Both the position numbers and the translations under genes were made by a program. The notes beneath the pieces were generated by a model. That model did not search any database. It was not told where the DNA came from and saw nothing but the letters and a program-made list of their open reading frames with translations. A DNA stretch of 64,000 nt, taken from the NCBI RefSeq assembly GCF_050948175.1, contig NC_135207.1, positions 4,801,501 through 4,865,500 of the forward strand. The letters are read 5' to 3'. This document shows positions 25,406 through 39,222 of this stretch, piece after piece; position 1 is the first letter of the stretch, and each line of letters begins with the position of its first letter. This DNA is from Xylocopa sonorina. Its lineage: Eukaryota; Arthropoda; Insecta; Hymenoptera; Apidae.

Positions 25406-28400
25406 GTGAGTAACAGTTTTGCATCGACCGCCGCGGCAAGAATGCAACCGTGCTTCATTCCGCATGCGAGGCACACGCGGCACGATGGAATCCAGTGACG
25501 ACAGTCCTCGCAGACCGGCCCCGTTCTCTTTCGAGCCGCGAGGAACCCGGCCACGATTTACGCGATCATAACGCGACCCGTATACGGGCCTGTCCACCAA
25601 CGGAACGAGCCACGGCTGCATTCTGCCACGGTTCTGCGCTATTCCCATGCGGCTGGGGCGCATTTCGTATCGATCGGACGTATCGACGACTTCGGGGCAT
25701 GCCTGCATCTAAATATCACGTTCGCAGCGATATCGACAGGGGAATTGCACAGTGACCCAAAAAACTATGATTTTTTTTTCAAACTTTCCAAGTTCGCGGT
25801 ACTTGGATCTCAATGGGGGGGTGTTAGGTAATTTTAGCTCTCGTCGCGATTCAGTGATCGTTCAGGGTGTAGACACCTTTCGACTGGAGATTCCCCGTGC
25901 AGATAGAGACAGAATTTATGATAGAAATTTTAGTCGTAAATGCGAATGTTCTTAATATTTGTAAGAGCACGCGAGCCTTTTGTTTGCCGATGCCTTTAGT
26001 TCCATGCAAATTAACGCTGGATCGCAACGCGTGGGGTGACTATTTACGGTAGGAATTAATTCAGCGCGGCTACTCAGCGAGTATTGTAGCGTGGTTGAAA
26101 GAACGGGCAAAGAAATGCAGTTTCGTTACGCCGGTTTTATCTGTATTCTAAGTTTAGAATGCAGATTGTACGCCACCACATCCCGTGCGTTATCCGCCAT
26201 ACTGGTACTATTATTTATTACGCGGTCGCGATAGAGCAACGCGACATTCCTCGAAGAAATAATCACGAAATACCGGCTGCGGTGGGGTCAGACGGTCGAC
26301 CAGAAAACGGTTAGGCCGCGTCGAGGCGATCGGTATAGGCGATCCGACGTAGAAACTCGTTCCTACGACGAACGAGCCTCTGGTTACGTCGTGGTCGTTT
26401 CTCGTGGCACGCGAGCGCAAACAAACGTGACCGAGGTCGAGCTGAATGAAATTCAAATCGGCCCCGAGGCTCCGGCCCACTCGTGGCATTTTTGAAGCGC
26501 CCCGGTTTTCATTTCGACGGTATATTGCCATCGAGACCCTTGTTCCGGCCAATGTACCGGACGTCAGACTTTGCAATTCCCATTTAAACCCCGATGAAGT
26601 TTTGCATACTTCAACCGTCATCCTCTCGAACTTCCCTTTCGATCGAACGTCGCGCGCGCGACGCGCACTCGCTCGAGTCACCGCGATAATTGAAGTGATT
26701 CAATCGGTTCTAAGTGAAACTACGCGTCGAGCTATCTCGATGTATCGCGTATCGTGCGAAAATCCTATCGTTCGACCGTTTGCCGAAGATACGCCTTTTA
26801 TCACGGAATTATCGTTCCCTCTTTGACTGAATTTTCCTTTGAAAGATCCTGCAGCCTGAAGCATTTCTTTAAGTTCACTCTCGTTCGATCCAACAATCGT
26901 ATCCCTTATTCCGTGATATTTAAGTCGATGGATGGTCTGTTGCAAGTCAGACGAAGCCAGACGATCGACCAATAGAACTCGATATCGAGAAATTGGTTAT
27001 CGTTTAACGGTACCAGGTAACACTTTTCAAAGACACCGGTTAATTGCTGGCACGGTAGCCAATAACACCAGCGGTCGAGGAGATCCCGCAAGGTGGACGC
27101 CGTACATCCAATATCCTCGACAGAAGTTTCGCGGCGAAGTTAATTTTGAAGTTTCGCGATCGCGCGCGACAAGAAGGCCAGCCGCGGTCGAAGGAGGCGA
27201 AGCGAAACAGAGGAGGGTAGGCGAAGGGAGCAGAGCAATAGTGGTCAGACTGGTGTACCCAGGACGTTACACCTTGGCGCGGCAAGGGCACGCTTCGCGG
27301 CAGGAACGTTGGCGCTCGCTCCTCGTCTCCTCTCTTCCCGATCCTCTTTCTCGAGTCTTAGGCTAAGCGCGGAATGCCGTGGGTAGGGGAAGGGTTAGCG
27401 TACGGATAAAAGACCCTTCACGGAGCGCTACACGCCTCGAGGGTTCTCGTTGCAGGGTCAAGGAACGCGGGCGATAGCGTGCCCGGCGCGGTTTCGCGGA
27501 TGTTGTTTATGAAAGTCGATCGTACCGTTAGCGTAATCTCAGCTGCGTCGACACACCAGCTACCGCGCGGTTTTTCCGCCAACGGAGCTGCGAACAGTCC
27601 AGGCTACGTTTTCTCGAGTACAGTTCGGTACTCCGTTATTGCGTTACGTCGTAAGCATCGGCGATATCAGACAGATTTTGGAGCTTCGATCAGTGGAAAT
27701 CCTCTGATTCTGTGGAAACTAACGATTTAAATTATCGCACGCCTCGTACGTGTTCTCGTGTCATCGTTTTTCTGCTATGTAAAAAATGGGACGTGTTACG
27801 TAGCAAGTGAAAACTTGAAGTCCTTGGATCTCCCCGTTTTTTCTCTTTGATGTGACGATACATTTTTTTTTTTTTTAATCGGGTACGAGTTCTAAGTATC
27901 TCGCTATCAGCCTTATTTTTTCTTCCACCGCTCGATGAGGAGACTGGGGATTACGTAAATTCGTTTTCTAATGTATCTAGATCACTGGATGTTTTCTGCG
28001 ACATTGAAGCAGAATTTTTTTCTCTCCGACGCTCGCCGCAATTGGAACAGCCAGGCTTTTTAGAACGAAACCGTGCGCAATCATGCGCGAAGTATGCGTA
28101 TCGGAGTGCAGAAATGACTGTAACCGTGACACATCCGCGCGTCTTATTCACATGCAATGCATCATCGAATATTTAAAGATTCGCGTGGAATTAAGTGGAG
28201 TCGAAAATCGAGAATAGTTGCAGGGAGAGGTACGCTTCTTTCATCGTCGTGCGGCCGTTGGTCTCTGGTTTCTAGAAACAAATTCCAGCGTCACCAAAGG
28301 CAGACGTCGAACGTTCGTTAGTATGCCCACCGGGAAACTCTTCGTCCCTGGGTTTTAATTGTTCCACGTCGGGCTTCGCGAAATGGATATGTTCCCCATG

Positions 28401-31400
28401 AAAGGCTCTCTCTTGCGCGAATTCTTTCATTGATTTTGCCATCGGTCCCGATGAATACATTTTTCGTGCACGCACGTCTGCCGAATAAATTTCACGTCTA
28501 GCTCTGTGGTCGGTCGCACTTCCGGCCCGTTCGTTTCGTCGAATCTAATTTTGAAACTGGACCCTGGCGAGCTGAGGACATATGGACGCTTAGAACGCAC
28601 AGACGCTAACACGTGTAAGTTGCTCGTCGAAGACGTACACCTTGTGCTAATAATCCAAATCGTACATAGTTGTAACGTCGTGTACGGATTCTCGCGTTGA
28701 TTGTCATTTTCGCGAGACTGGAAGTTCGTTTCTTCTAGTTCGAGGATTACTTCGTTGCTGGCCCAAAAATCAGAGTAACAGCCGGAGTAGGTTGCGGCGC
28801 ACTCGTGAATTCTCAAAGGGAATTGCAAGCTTTTGTACCGTTGTCACCGTGTCTACGTTGTTCTGTTCTTTTTGGTTGGTAAATCCTGAGGGAGTTTTCG
28901 TTCGAAATTTTTTGAGATTCGCCTCTATTCTTCGAGTCCTCGATTGTCTTGGCCGTCGTTGTTGACGACAGAGGGTTAGGTTATGGACTCTTAGCCAAGG
29001 AAATTTGTCTACACTCTTCGTCGTAGCGAGTGAACGTTCATCTGACGTCATCGAGGTATTGAAAGCTCCCTGTTTTCTAGGCGACTCAAAGGACGCTCGA
29101 TGCCTCTCAGTCCTCGAGGTGTAATTCATTCCAGCAGGTGTACGCTTCGTACGACACGTGCTGCCTGTGGATTTATTCGTTTGTATTAAGAATACGGCTT
29201 CCTCCGTTGGCGAGGCGTTCAGTCTGCGAGGCATAGATCATTGGTCGTTCCTTTTTTCCATGTTCCGTCATCAATCAGAGGTATACCTGTTTGCTGGCAC
29301 CGGCCTTGGGCTCATACGATTGGGAGAAGCGATAGCACCGTTTGCCAGAGCCGAGCAGGTGACATTTCAGTCTCGATAACCGTAATCAGAGTTTGTATTA
29401 CGGTCGTTGGAGATTGTATCGACGTTTACTCCGTACGAACCCATACCTACCTTGTTGGACGAAATTCTCACTCGCGAACTAAAAGTGGAATTACAATTCT
29501 CTGTGTCGTTGGTATTTTAGTCTGACGTTTTACAACGAGGGCATTAATGACGAATGATTGTAATAAGCGAAGTTTCTTGACTGCTGTTAGAATTATGGTG
29601 TCGCGACGAAGTACGGACGATAAATGAATGCTTGTTTTTTACGGTGACCCATAATGTTGCACGGAGTTGCACGAACGATTGAATTTCTCGAAAAAACCTG
29701 TCGTCCAACCGCCGAAACGAGAACCACCCGTAGAGTTAAGGGAATGCTCGAATGCTGCGAAACAGTGGAATCACTTGGTAAACGTGTTCGTGAAGTCTGC
29801 GAATCCCATTTGGAAGCTTGCCTCCGCTTGGTCGAGCGAAGAGGAGAGGCTCGACTGCTTGAATACCGTTGCTCGTTCCACGATACACTCTATTCAGGAA
29901 TAATCGATCCACGTAGCGGCAGGGCGAGGAGGAGCACGAAATAATTCTGGCCCAGGCCTGTTCAGCCAAGCAATCTGAGAAAAGGCCGCTGGTACGTAGC
30001 GCCAGCCGTAGAGGAAGAGGAAAGATAAATACGAGGAAAAAAAGTATTTACCCGCATTTACGGCAAACAAGCCACAACGCGAGGCAGATGAAAAGAATGC
30101 GGCTGAACTTTTAATTAATGGAATCTAATGAATACCGTTTAGGTTCGCGTTCTCGAGGCATCGTTGCGGAAATAAGTTGAATCCTTGCACGAGAAATAGC
30201 GGCGCTATCCTTTCGTTCTTTGCCGGGCGTGTGTGTTTGCACGAAAATTCGATCGTAATCCGGTTTGCACCGTGGACGAACGACCGAGTTTTTCCATTCG
30301 AATTTTCCATACGTCGCTCGAAAAAGTTATCCACGCGTTTATTCCGCGCGGAAATGAATGGGGATTTCTGCGCGGAGGTGTTTCGCGAAATAAAACCTGA
30401 TCAATGGCGATATTCGTTTAAACTCACTCGTCGCGCTGGACGCAGTCGAAAACATTCGATCAGCGAATTGGACGATCGCAACGCGATGACGCGTCGACGG
30501 AAGAGCGAAGGGGAAAATCGATCCGACGACGAGTCGTTAGACGCGAGCAGGATAGATAGACGAAAGCTCGGAGAAATGCCTTCCCTTGGTCGCAGAAATT
30601 AATAGGGTCCGCACGAAGCATAGTTACGCGACTCTTGTCTTGCAGCCGTTCATTGAACCTGGGCTCGTTAACGCGTTGAATAGGCTCTTCTACATTGATA
30701 TTAATGGACGTTTTTGCGGCCATCTAATAGCGTAATTGTGCATTTCAGTCGTTAGAATTCTTTTATTACTATTACGTAGTGACAACAAAATGAAATTAAA
30801 CGGAATGCATTGCGAAATTTGTTTGACAAACAGATTTTTTATATTTTTGAAAACTCTATTAATGATAGATTAATTGCTTGCTAAGAAACCACCGAGTATC
30901 TTACGTTTATTATATTAATATTAGAATTGCAAGTTAGATGCGAAATCCTTAAGTTTCATTGGCCATTAAAGAGTTAAAGTTACAGAAGTGATAATGTTGA
31001 AAGTTTTCGTTGGTTCTTCGACGTCCCTCTAACAGACGAAGTCTCGGAACTCTCGTTTTAATGTATTTTTTCTAGCCAAGGCATCTCTATCCTCTGCCTC
31101 CTTTTCTTTCGTTTCCATTAACCGGAATCGAATCGATTGGATTCCATCGAGCGAAGCTTCTGCAGAGCCGTTTCACTGGTACACGCGTGCCAACTCGTTT
31201 TCACTGCAGTGGCCTTTCGTTGCATTATCGACGATGCGCCAGCAATCGCTTAGCCTTTTATTGCCGCGATGCATAAACGTTGTCAAACATTTAACAAGCC
31301 TTAACGCTCCTCCCTGTTGACATAACTGTCGCTATTTGCTTCGACTGCGCGACTCCCCGCTGTTTCTCGATCCGCTTTAAACCATTCTTCTCCTTTCCTC

Positions 31401-34400
31401 GAAAAGTTCTCTCCGCTAACAAGAAATGTTGGCCAACTGTTAGCGCGTTCCATCCTCCGTCGATTTTCCTTTTTACATTCGCTCGTTTCTCTCTTTCTGT
31501 CGTTTTTTTTTTTTTCATTCCTCGTCTTTCCTCGAACTGACGCATCGATTTCTCGGAAAAATGCACTTCGAAATCGATGCATGTATGAGCGATGCACTTT
31601 TTTCAATCGCAAACTCCCTCAAATTTTGTTTGGAGCGTCAGAAATTTAAAAAACGCAGACCAACGTCTCTGTTTCGAACGATTCGGAGAGTTCTTCGATC
31701 TGAATGGACGCATAAGAAATTCACAGTCGTCGAAAATTTCTCTTACGTTTCCTTCGACCCGAAGAAGGGAGAGAATGGGAGTCGGAAGCGAAGAATTCAT
31801 TCTGACGTTCCGTGATTGGGATTTTTCTGTTCTTTGAAAACTCCACCGAGCCCAATATCGACAGAATTTTATTGGCCCTGACAAGCGACTCGATAAGCGG
31901 GAAGAAAAGGAAACTATTCGCAGTTACAGACGCCCGATAGACGCGCGGTAATACGTAGCCCGCAATATCTTATCACCGCTGACATAAGCCTCTGAAAGAA
32001 CAGACGTTCAATGGATTTAAGTTCCTCGAAATGAATTCGTTTATCGCTCGCGAGTAAATGTTTCTTCCTCGTACGCGTCTAAAGTAGATAAGCGGAATTC
32101 TATGTTTCACCTCGCGGTTTCTCCTCGTCTCGCGTGCTTCGCTTCGGAATCTATTGCATCGCGTTTATGTATCGATCTATCAACCCGGATTCGTTCTTTT
32201 CAAGAGAGATTTCCAATATCGAGAGGCGAGAAATATTGTTCGATACTTTTATCTGTGAATTACGCTTAATCGACGACTTACATGCAGCAAGCGGATAACG
32301 CGCGGACAGAGAGATACGTGGCTCGTTCGTGGCGATATTCTCGTGACGACACGTCGATTTCGAGTGCGCCAAGTAAACTCTGAGCTGGCTGAACAGTCTT
32401 CGAGGCATAGGCTCGGCCGTCTAATCAACGATATCATTGATCACTCTATTTAAAGAAGCCGATGGTAAGCGTGACGTCAAGCGACGAATTTCTAAGCCAG
32501 CTCCGTTTAGTCTCTCCACCCGAAGCGGATAATCTCACCTGCCAGGGGTCCCTTCGATCCTCGTCTCTCGAATATTACGCGCACCCCCGTGTATTTTCGT
32601 ACTGGAGATTCGCTTCGATCGAATGGGGAACCTCGCCTCGATGGCGCGCGATCTCTGATGTAATATTCATGCAAATCGTCGCGCGCGCATTCGAAAGCCG
32701 AGACCCGACGAGTTTCTAACGCGACGCGATCGCGAGTCGCTAAACACGCACCGTGTCCTTAAGATAATCGTACCGCGAACGACAAACGATTTAAATATAT
32801 CTTCCAGGGAAGGCTCGCGAGGTGGAAATCAGTGCCGATATCGCTTATGCATGCGAAGCTCGCGAGCAATCTCGCTATCCGCGTTGTTAGATAAGTAGAC
32901 GGAGCTGCTTAATTCGTGTCACGCCAATGAATGATTCTGGCGTCAGAGGAAGTCTGTAATACGAGCAAGATTACAGATCCTCCAGACAAGGATGAATCAA
33001 TTGTCGGGCAGAATGGGCGGGAGTGATTTACGAAATTACAAGGAAAACTCCGTCAGAGTCGTCGCGAGGGGTTGGACGAACGAGGGTAAGTCGGGGGACG
33101 AGGCACTCTTCTCGAGGAGAAGGGAAAAGGAAAACGGTAAACAAGCTTCTTCTTTCATCGCTGGGTACGACTCGAATTTATAATCCTCTTCGCGTTCGGT
33201 GTGCGGTCACCAGCGTCTACCTCGTAATTCTCCCATTTTCCACACTCTTCTGCCTGCTCTGTCTCCGCGGTTTCACCCGTGCTGGTGTGCTAGTGTCGGT
33301 TCACGCGCTGCAGAAGACATTTGTCTCCTGTTCCCGGGTGTTTCGCGCGTCCCCTCGTTGCGCCTGAGGGGGAATTTTTGGCCACGTTCAACGGGATAAT
33401 ACGCGGGGCAGTGTTTCAGGGAAAATTGGTGTGCAATTACGCGACTGTTCGAGGGAAATTGTCGCGAAAGCGATACGTTTAACAGTCGGTTTACTCGACC
33501 AAGGTAAACGCACCGTAAGAGCGTAATTGCGATTATGCCAGCGTTGGCGCACAATCGCGGGGCGTTTCGGTGGGATTTAACCGAGAGAGGGTAATTAGTA
33601 AGCAGAAGTTGTTCACGATTACGATTGCGGTGGAATTAACGTTTTAATCAAGAACCGGATAATCGACGGTTTGTCTTCGCTTCGTTCATTGATCGAAGAG
33701 AAACGGGACCGCTCGCTCTTCTTCCTCTCGTTGCACAAATAACGTAACAGGTCGACGTAACAGCGCCAATTAGGTTTATTCGTTTAATTGGCGTTAATGC
33801 GATGCCGTCCGCGTGTTGTTGACCCAATTAGTCGGCCTTAAATCACGAAGAGAGCCATTCCGTTCCGACTTCGCGTCGGTAAATCATCTACGCGATCGAC
33901 CTTGTTTTTCGATCAACAAGAATGAAGAAAGAGGAGGCAAGTCAACGAAGTACAAATGATTATGTGTTAAATTACACTGCATTTAAACAATGAGTGTACA
34001 GTGCATTTTCTTAAAAAAAAAAAGAGAATTCTTTCGTGGGCTTTATCGACTACAAAGTAGAGGAGGTCGTCACATTTCCCCTGGTTACTGAAAGCTGTTG
34101 TGAATGCCCTCAAAATCCATTCGAAGGAAACGTGCAGGTGATAAAGACCGTCGAGACGAAGAAACGGCTCCGTCTCGAACTAATGGACGCCAACTCGCCG
34201 AGTCAACAGCCGGTGTACAGAAGTCTTTAGCATTTCTTACCGCCAGAGAGGGAGAGAGAGAGAGAGAGAAATAGAGGGAGCACGTTTAGAAACAAGCCTT
34301 TCAGACGAAGCATTTCCCAGCCGGCGGTTCGACCGACGAATATCCCGTTGAACGTGTCACGGCCCTGTCGCAACGTTTCACGAAGATGGAGGGAGAAAAA

Positions 34401-37400
34401 AAAGGGCAGCCGGTTATCGGGCTGTTGGCATCTGACGGAGGGTGGCCTCCGCGGTGCGCACAGGGCACGCGAGGGTGACGGAGATAGTAGAAGAAATGGG
34501 GTGACGCGACATGCAAACATCATATTTCGTCGCCCACCGAGCAATTTCGTGGACGCCGCATTATTGTCGCTGCTCGCCCTGCAATTATCCCGGATATCCG
34601 TCGTCTGCGCGACGTCGAAATAATTACTTGGACCGCGTAACTACGAGGAGCACAATTACCACGGCTAAGAGCCCGGCTCTCTGAACCGAGCGTTCCACGG
34701 ATTCCCAACCCTCGTTCAGCCTCTTCCATTGAATTCTCGCTCGAATTGGGGTATTTCGGTTCTTCTGGTTCAGCAACGTTGTTTCTCATCCTCTTCTTCT
34801 TTGCTCGACTTCGTTCCTCGAGCCCCTCAACCTCGGTACACGGTCGAAGCTTGTCCTCCGGGTCGATTCTACGCTTGACCCAGATGATTGCTGTTCGTTT
34901 ATCGCGTTACGTTTCTCGATCGAAGTGCAGGCTGTTTCGAGCAGAAAAACAGTCTGAAATCTATCGATCGTTATAGAAGAATCGTGACGAGCATCGTGCA
35001 AGTCCTCTGTCTCTCTTAATTATACCTCTTTCCTGGGTTTTAACTCGAAAGGATGTAACTTTTTCTGCATTATCATCGAGGTTATACCGTTCTCGCGTCA
35101 CCCTGTAGAAACCAGGCACGCATCGCGACTCAGACGCAGTTGCGTATCGCGAACGCTGCGAAAGTTCATCGAGTTCAAATTCCCCGCGTCAAGTTCAGCG
35201 AGTTCAAGCTGGAAGTAGTTCCTAATTGCGGTCTCCCCTTCGACCTGCCGCTTCCATTGCCTTCCATCTCGTGTCCCTGTATATCACAGCCTAGCGACCC
35301 TCTGGAATGGCGTGCGGACTGGTTATGGACTGGTTAGTCGATGCACCGCTGCCGCCAGTGGACTCTTGGGCGCCTCACGCTACCCTCGCTGCAGACTCTG
35401 CGGCGCCCCTTTCATCCCTTCCTCCTCTCCCTCGTCTCTTTTCCTTCTACCCTTTCGCGCTCGCTCGAACGGCGAGCGTTGGTAAAACGAGACTGGCTGA
35501 TCGGGTTTTTCCTGAATAATTGATAACTGTGCCGGTTCTGATTGTGCTGTAATCGGCTCTGTTCCCCACCGCCCCGTTACGATTCTGTTTCGCATTGATT
35601 GGTACACGACAACCGCCTTTGTTTAATCTTCGACTATTTAAATCGTATCCGCTGCAACGTTGGCGATTAAAATTAATCAGGTTGCAAGGGTTATTGTCGG
35701 CCATAAGAATGCCGAAATTGTTTTACAATCAAGTTTCATTTCCATCGAAAGCAAGCATTCTTCGTTCAGTGGTGGCGTAGTCAGTTTAATACTTTTGCGT
35801 ACCAGAATATTTTATACCCGTTTATTTTCACTCGAAAGAAAGATACGAGAGTTTATAGAATCAGACATGTAGAATCGATCTGGCACACGGGAGTTACCGG
35901 CGACCTATTATTTTATTATTTTCTACCCCCTACGAGCGCAGCGATCAACCCCATTCCCCCACCTTCCATTCCACGAGCCGGTAATGGTCGGACGACCAGA
36001 GTCGCAGGAGGTCTTTTCGAGTTCGTATCACGACAGAGTCTGGTCACGCACACAGCTTGCTTGTTTGTTGAAAACACGACGGGTGCTAATAAAAATAGAT
36101 CTCGCTCTAAGGAGAAACGGACGGTCCATGGTCAGACACGGTCCGCCAGCCAGAGGTAAGCGGTCGCGTATACGTGTACACACGCTCTGTGGAGCTTTGA
36201 CGTTAACGAGGGCTTCGAACGGCGCATGATTTATCAAAAATTCACGGGGTAAGGTAAACGAGTGGGCTGCCTCAAAGGGAATCGAGCGGCACGCTCGCGT
36301 TTCTTTCCGATCGTTTCCGCGAACGGAATTGAAATAGGTTCGATCGAATGGTTAATCGGTGGATCACGCGAGACTGCGGGAATTGATCGAGTTATCGCGT
36401 GGACGAAAATGTTTTCCGGCTGTTCAACAGCGCAGGAAATTGCTTCCATGTTTTTAACGAAAAATTGACGCGGTGAAACGAGTCCGTGACGGGTAAACAA
36501 TATCGTCAAAGCGTACGAACCCGCCGCGGAAGTGTGCATTAATATTCATCGTTCGAACGCGATGGGAAATAAGAAAAATAATAAAACGCACTGCGTTTTC
36601 AAATATTTTCGGTTAGCGAACAATGCTCGTTGAAATCATTCGATACAGGTTTTCAAATCATTTCGTCTGTTCTTGTAATTCGAAAATCTTTCACTTTCGA
36701 ATTTCTTTCACTTTCAATGGAGAAATTAGGGGCGTTTGAATTTTTCCATCGATTCGAAGCAACAATGGCAAAACACTTTTCGCTGTTAATGCGAATCGAT
36801 CGCTGCTAGCTCTTGAACTACGCTCTTCTACATCCGTTCCGATTGCAAAATCGTTACGTCCGTTCGAAGTGCGTAGCACTTTGAAACACTCGCAACCTTT
36901 TTCTTAGTCACGATTTAAAGAATATTACTCTTGATCTACCAGGCACAATGCTTCTTCGACATTCACAACTAATTCTTTATTTCGCGTACTTTCCACTCAA
37001 TGCTCGACCGCGATCCGTTAAACACTGAATCGGTAAATAAATATTCGTCGCGATGGAAACTCACGAAGCGAAATAAAAGGGGAGCGTACGGTTAAAATCA
37101 CGAAACTGTTGGCTCCGATTGTCGTTCGTACGCGGGATTCGTTTATCCGGTATCCTCGTTTATCATCCCGTGGCATAATAAATCGGGGTATCCGTTAGGA
37201 TTTTTTTTTGTCCAAACGAAACACTCGCTAACGAGGAGAACGCGCTGCGTATTCCCGTCGTTCGTGTCTTATTTTCGTGACCGCCGTGTTTCGTGCCTCG
37301 TGATTCTTTAACGAGCCGCGAACGAACCGTTCCGCCCTCGCCTCTGCTCTTCCTGCGCTTTTCCCGTCGCCCTTTCCGTCACCGCAATGAAATCGAAACG

Positions 37401-39106
37401 ACGAATCGCTCGCAAAGCCCACTGGTCACCCTACCGCCTACGGATCGCCTCGGTAAATTATTAAACGTCGCGTGTCGTCCGGACGAGTATCGATTCGTCC
37501 TGTCCACTCGTTCCTTCTTTTATTTTCCACCCCCGTACGCTTCTTCGTTCCTTCAATTTCCGAGCTGTGTCAATCGTAAAAATTGCACCGTCTTATTAAT
37601 CGTTCCGTTGAGCCAGCTGTTGCTTTCGACATTCTTAGGTCATTCTCTCTTCAAGCAAGAAGGAAGAGGTTCTGTGAAAATATCGAGTACAGTTTTAAAT
37701 GAATCTAATATCAAAACCAAAGAGAGAACGAAACGATACTCGATCCTCGAAGCGTGTTACATCCGAAATCGCTGTAATTCTTAACCAAGCAAACGAAAGT
37801 TTGTCAGACATTTTAGCGGAGCCCGTCGAAGCGGAAGATGGTATCTAAAGCCGCGGTAGAACAGGCCGCGCATTAGCGACAGGGAGGACACGTTACACGA
37901 CACGATCGAGTATTTACTCTTCGACTTTCGTTCGCGAAGCAATCTTTCGCTTCTGAGACACCACACTCCGTTCCCACGTATCCGAGGGGTATAATACGGT
38001 CGCGAACTGAAAAATTGCTTCGTACGGAACATCAGTAGACCCGGAAGAACGTTCCGTTCTCGATGGTATCTCTCGCGAGCCGCTCGGTTCTCCAGCCGGG
38101 GGTGAGTTTCATTTGACGGTGGAAATCCGCGCGGTCTCCCGATTGCCAGGATCGTGGGAATTTTTCTGGTTTATCGCCGGTAATGTCATGCTCGCGGCGG
38201 TCGGAAGGAAGCAATTTCGAGAGCCTAATTGCGCCATGAATCTCGGTGACACGGGGGGCTGTTCCGCGCGTTTCAAAGATCCTCCGCCGGCACGTGCAAA
38301 GGAAATATCGCTCGCCCCGCTCGAATTAATAACGGCAACCGTGCGATATAAGCCGTTGGGTGGTGAATCGGGTTCGCGTTTCTTTTTCCTCTCCCTCTTT
38401 TATCAACGAGTTTTCCTTTAATCGCCGCGAGACATCCCCCTCCTCGTCCGTAAATTTTTGCAAACGTTGAGCGCGGCGCTGTCGAATTTCGTTTGTTCGC
38501 CGGCGTGCCGTGCGCTTTGGAGCAAATAAAACGGTGGTGTTCGAGCGCGTCGCGTTGAAATTGCGGTACGTTCCCGGCGAATAGTTCGAAACGAATTCGC
38601 AGGTAGTCCGGTGACCGTTTTATCGCGTACGTGCTCCAGTTCCATCGGTTTCCCATGCTCTCCTGCACGTCATTAAACGAACCGAGCCGATTTAACGGAC
38701 AATGAATTACACACCGTTCGACCCCCGCAAACGGACGGTTACGCGAACGCGAAACATGTTTATAGGTTTATTACGAATTGCGGTGCGCGTCGTCGCTGTT
38801 GTTTCCGGGGCGCGTGCGTGCCTGGAAATCGAGGGGAAACTCGGTTTCCCTTGCCCGCAGGGGGTGAATTCGTGCACGTGACCGTACGGTTCTGCTCCTC
38901 CAGTTACCTCGCCAGTTCGACCACGTACGTCATTTAGAACAGCGGTATTTTAATATGGATCCAGCGTACGATCATTCGTTATTATTTTAGTTTCGTCGTT
39001 TCGTCGAAAATTGCGATGATAGCGCGACGCTCGACGCTTGACGGAATAATTTATCGTTAAGATGGTAATGGCGCGTTAAAAGGGTCGATCGATATTTTTG
39101 TTGCAG
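25406..39106 (+). other. Long 5' intron of hnRNP K (13.7 kb from the nearest leader exon)
   Basis: Ends in the exon-1 acceptor. Overlapping frames at 29654-29944 and a 64-codon frame at 34036-34230 have protein-like composition but no recognised match. The remainder shows only short repeats. Confidence 0.55.
34252..34269. repeat. (GA)9 microsatellite
   Basis: A short GA repeat in the long 5' intron. Confidence 0.9.
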
Positions 39107-39222
39107 AAATAATGAAGAGAGAAGCTGATGCAGGCGCCATGACAGGTTCCGGAGGACCCACGAGTCCTCATAAGCGTTACAGACAGGGTGACGATGAACT
39201 TCGTCTTCTGATCCCCAGCAAG
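39107..39222 (+). CDS. HNRNPK: hnRNP K coding exon 1 (start codon, NLS, start of KH1)
   Basis: The exon follows a T-rich acceptor ending ttgttgcag at 39106 and ends with AAG|gtaaga at 39222. Five untranslated bases precede the ATG at 39112. It codes for 37 residues beginning MKREADAGAMTGSGG and ending in RLLIPSK, the first strand of KH1. The KR pair at the start and HKRYR at 20-24 look like the bipartite nuclear signal found at the hnRNP K N-terminus. The Met at 39112 is the natural start because it gives the expected short N-terminus, but the reading frame is open upstream through the joined 5' exon candidates, so an extended form cannot be ruled out. The exon ends in phase 0. Confidence 0.94.

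Noticed and set aside
35282..35291. tatcacagcc, the first ten bases of miR-2 family members
   Set aside because: The match ends there and no precursor hairpin was seen.
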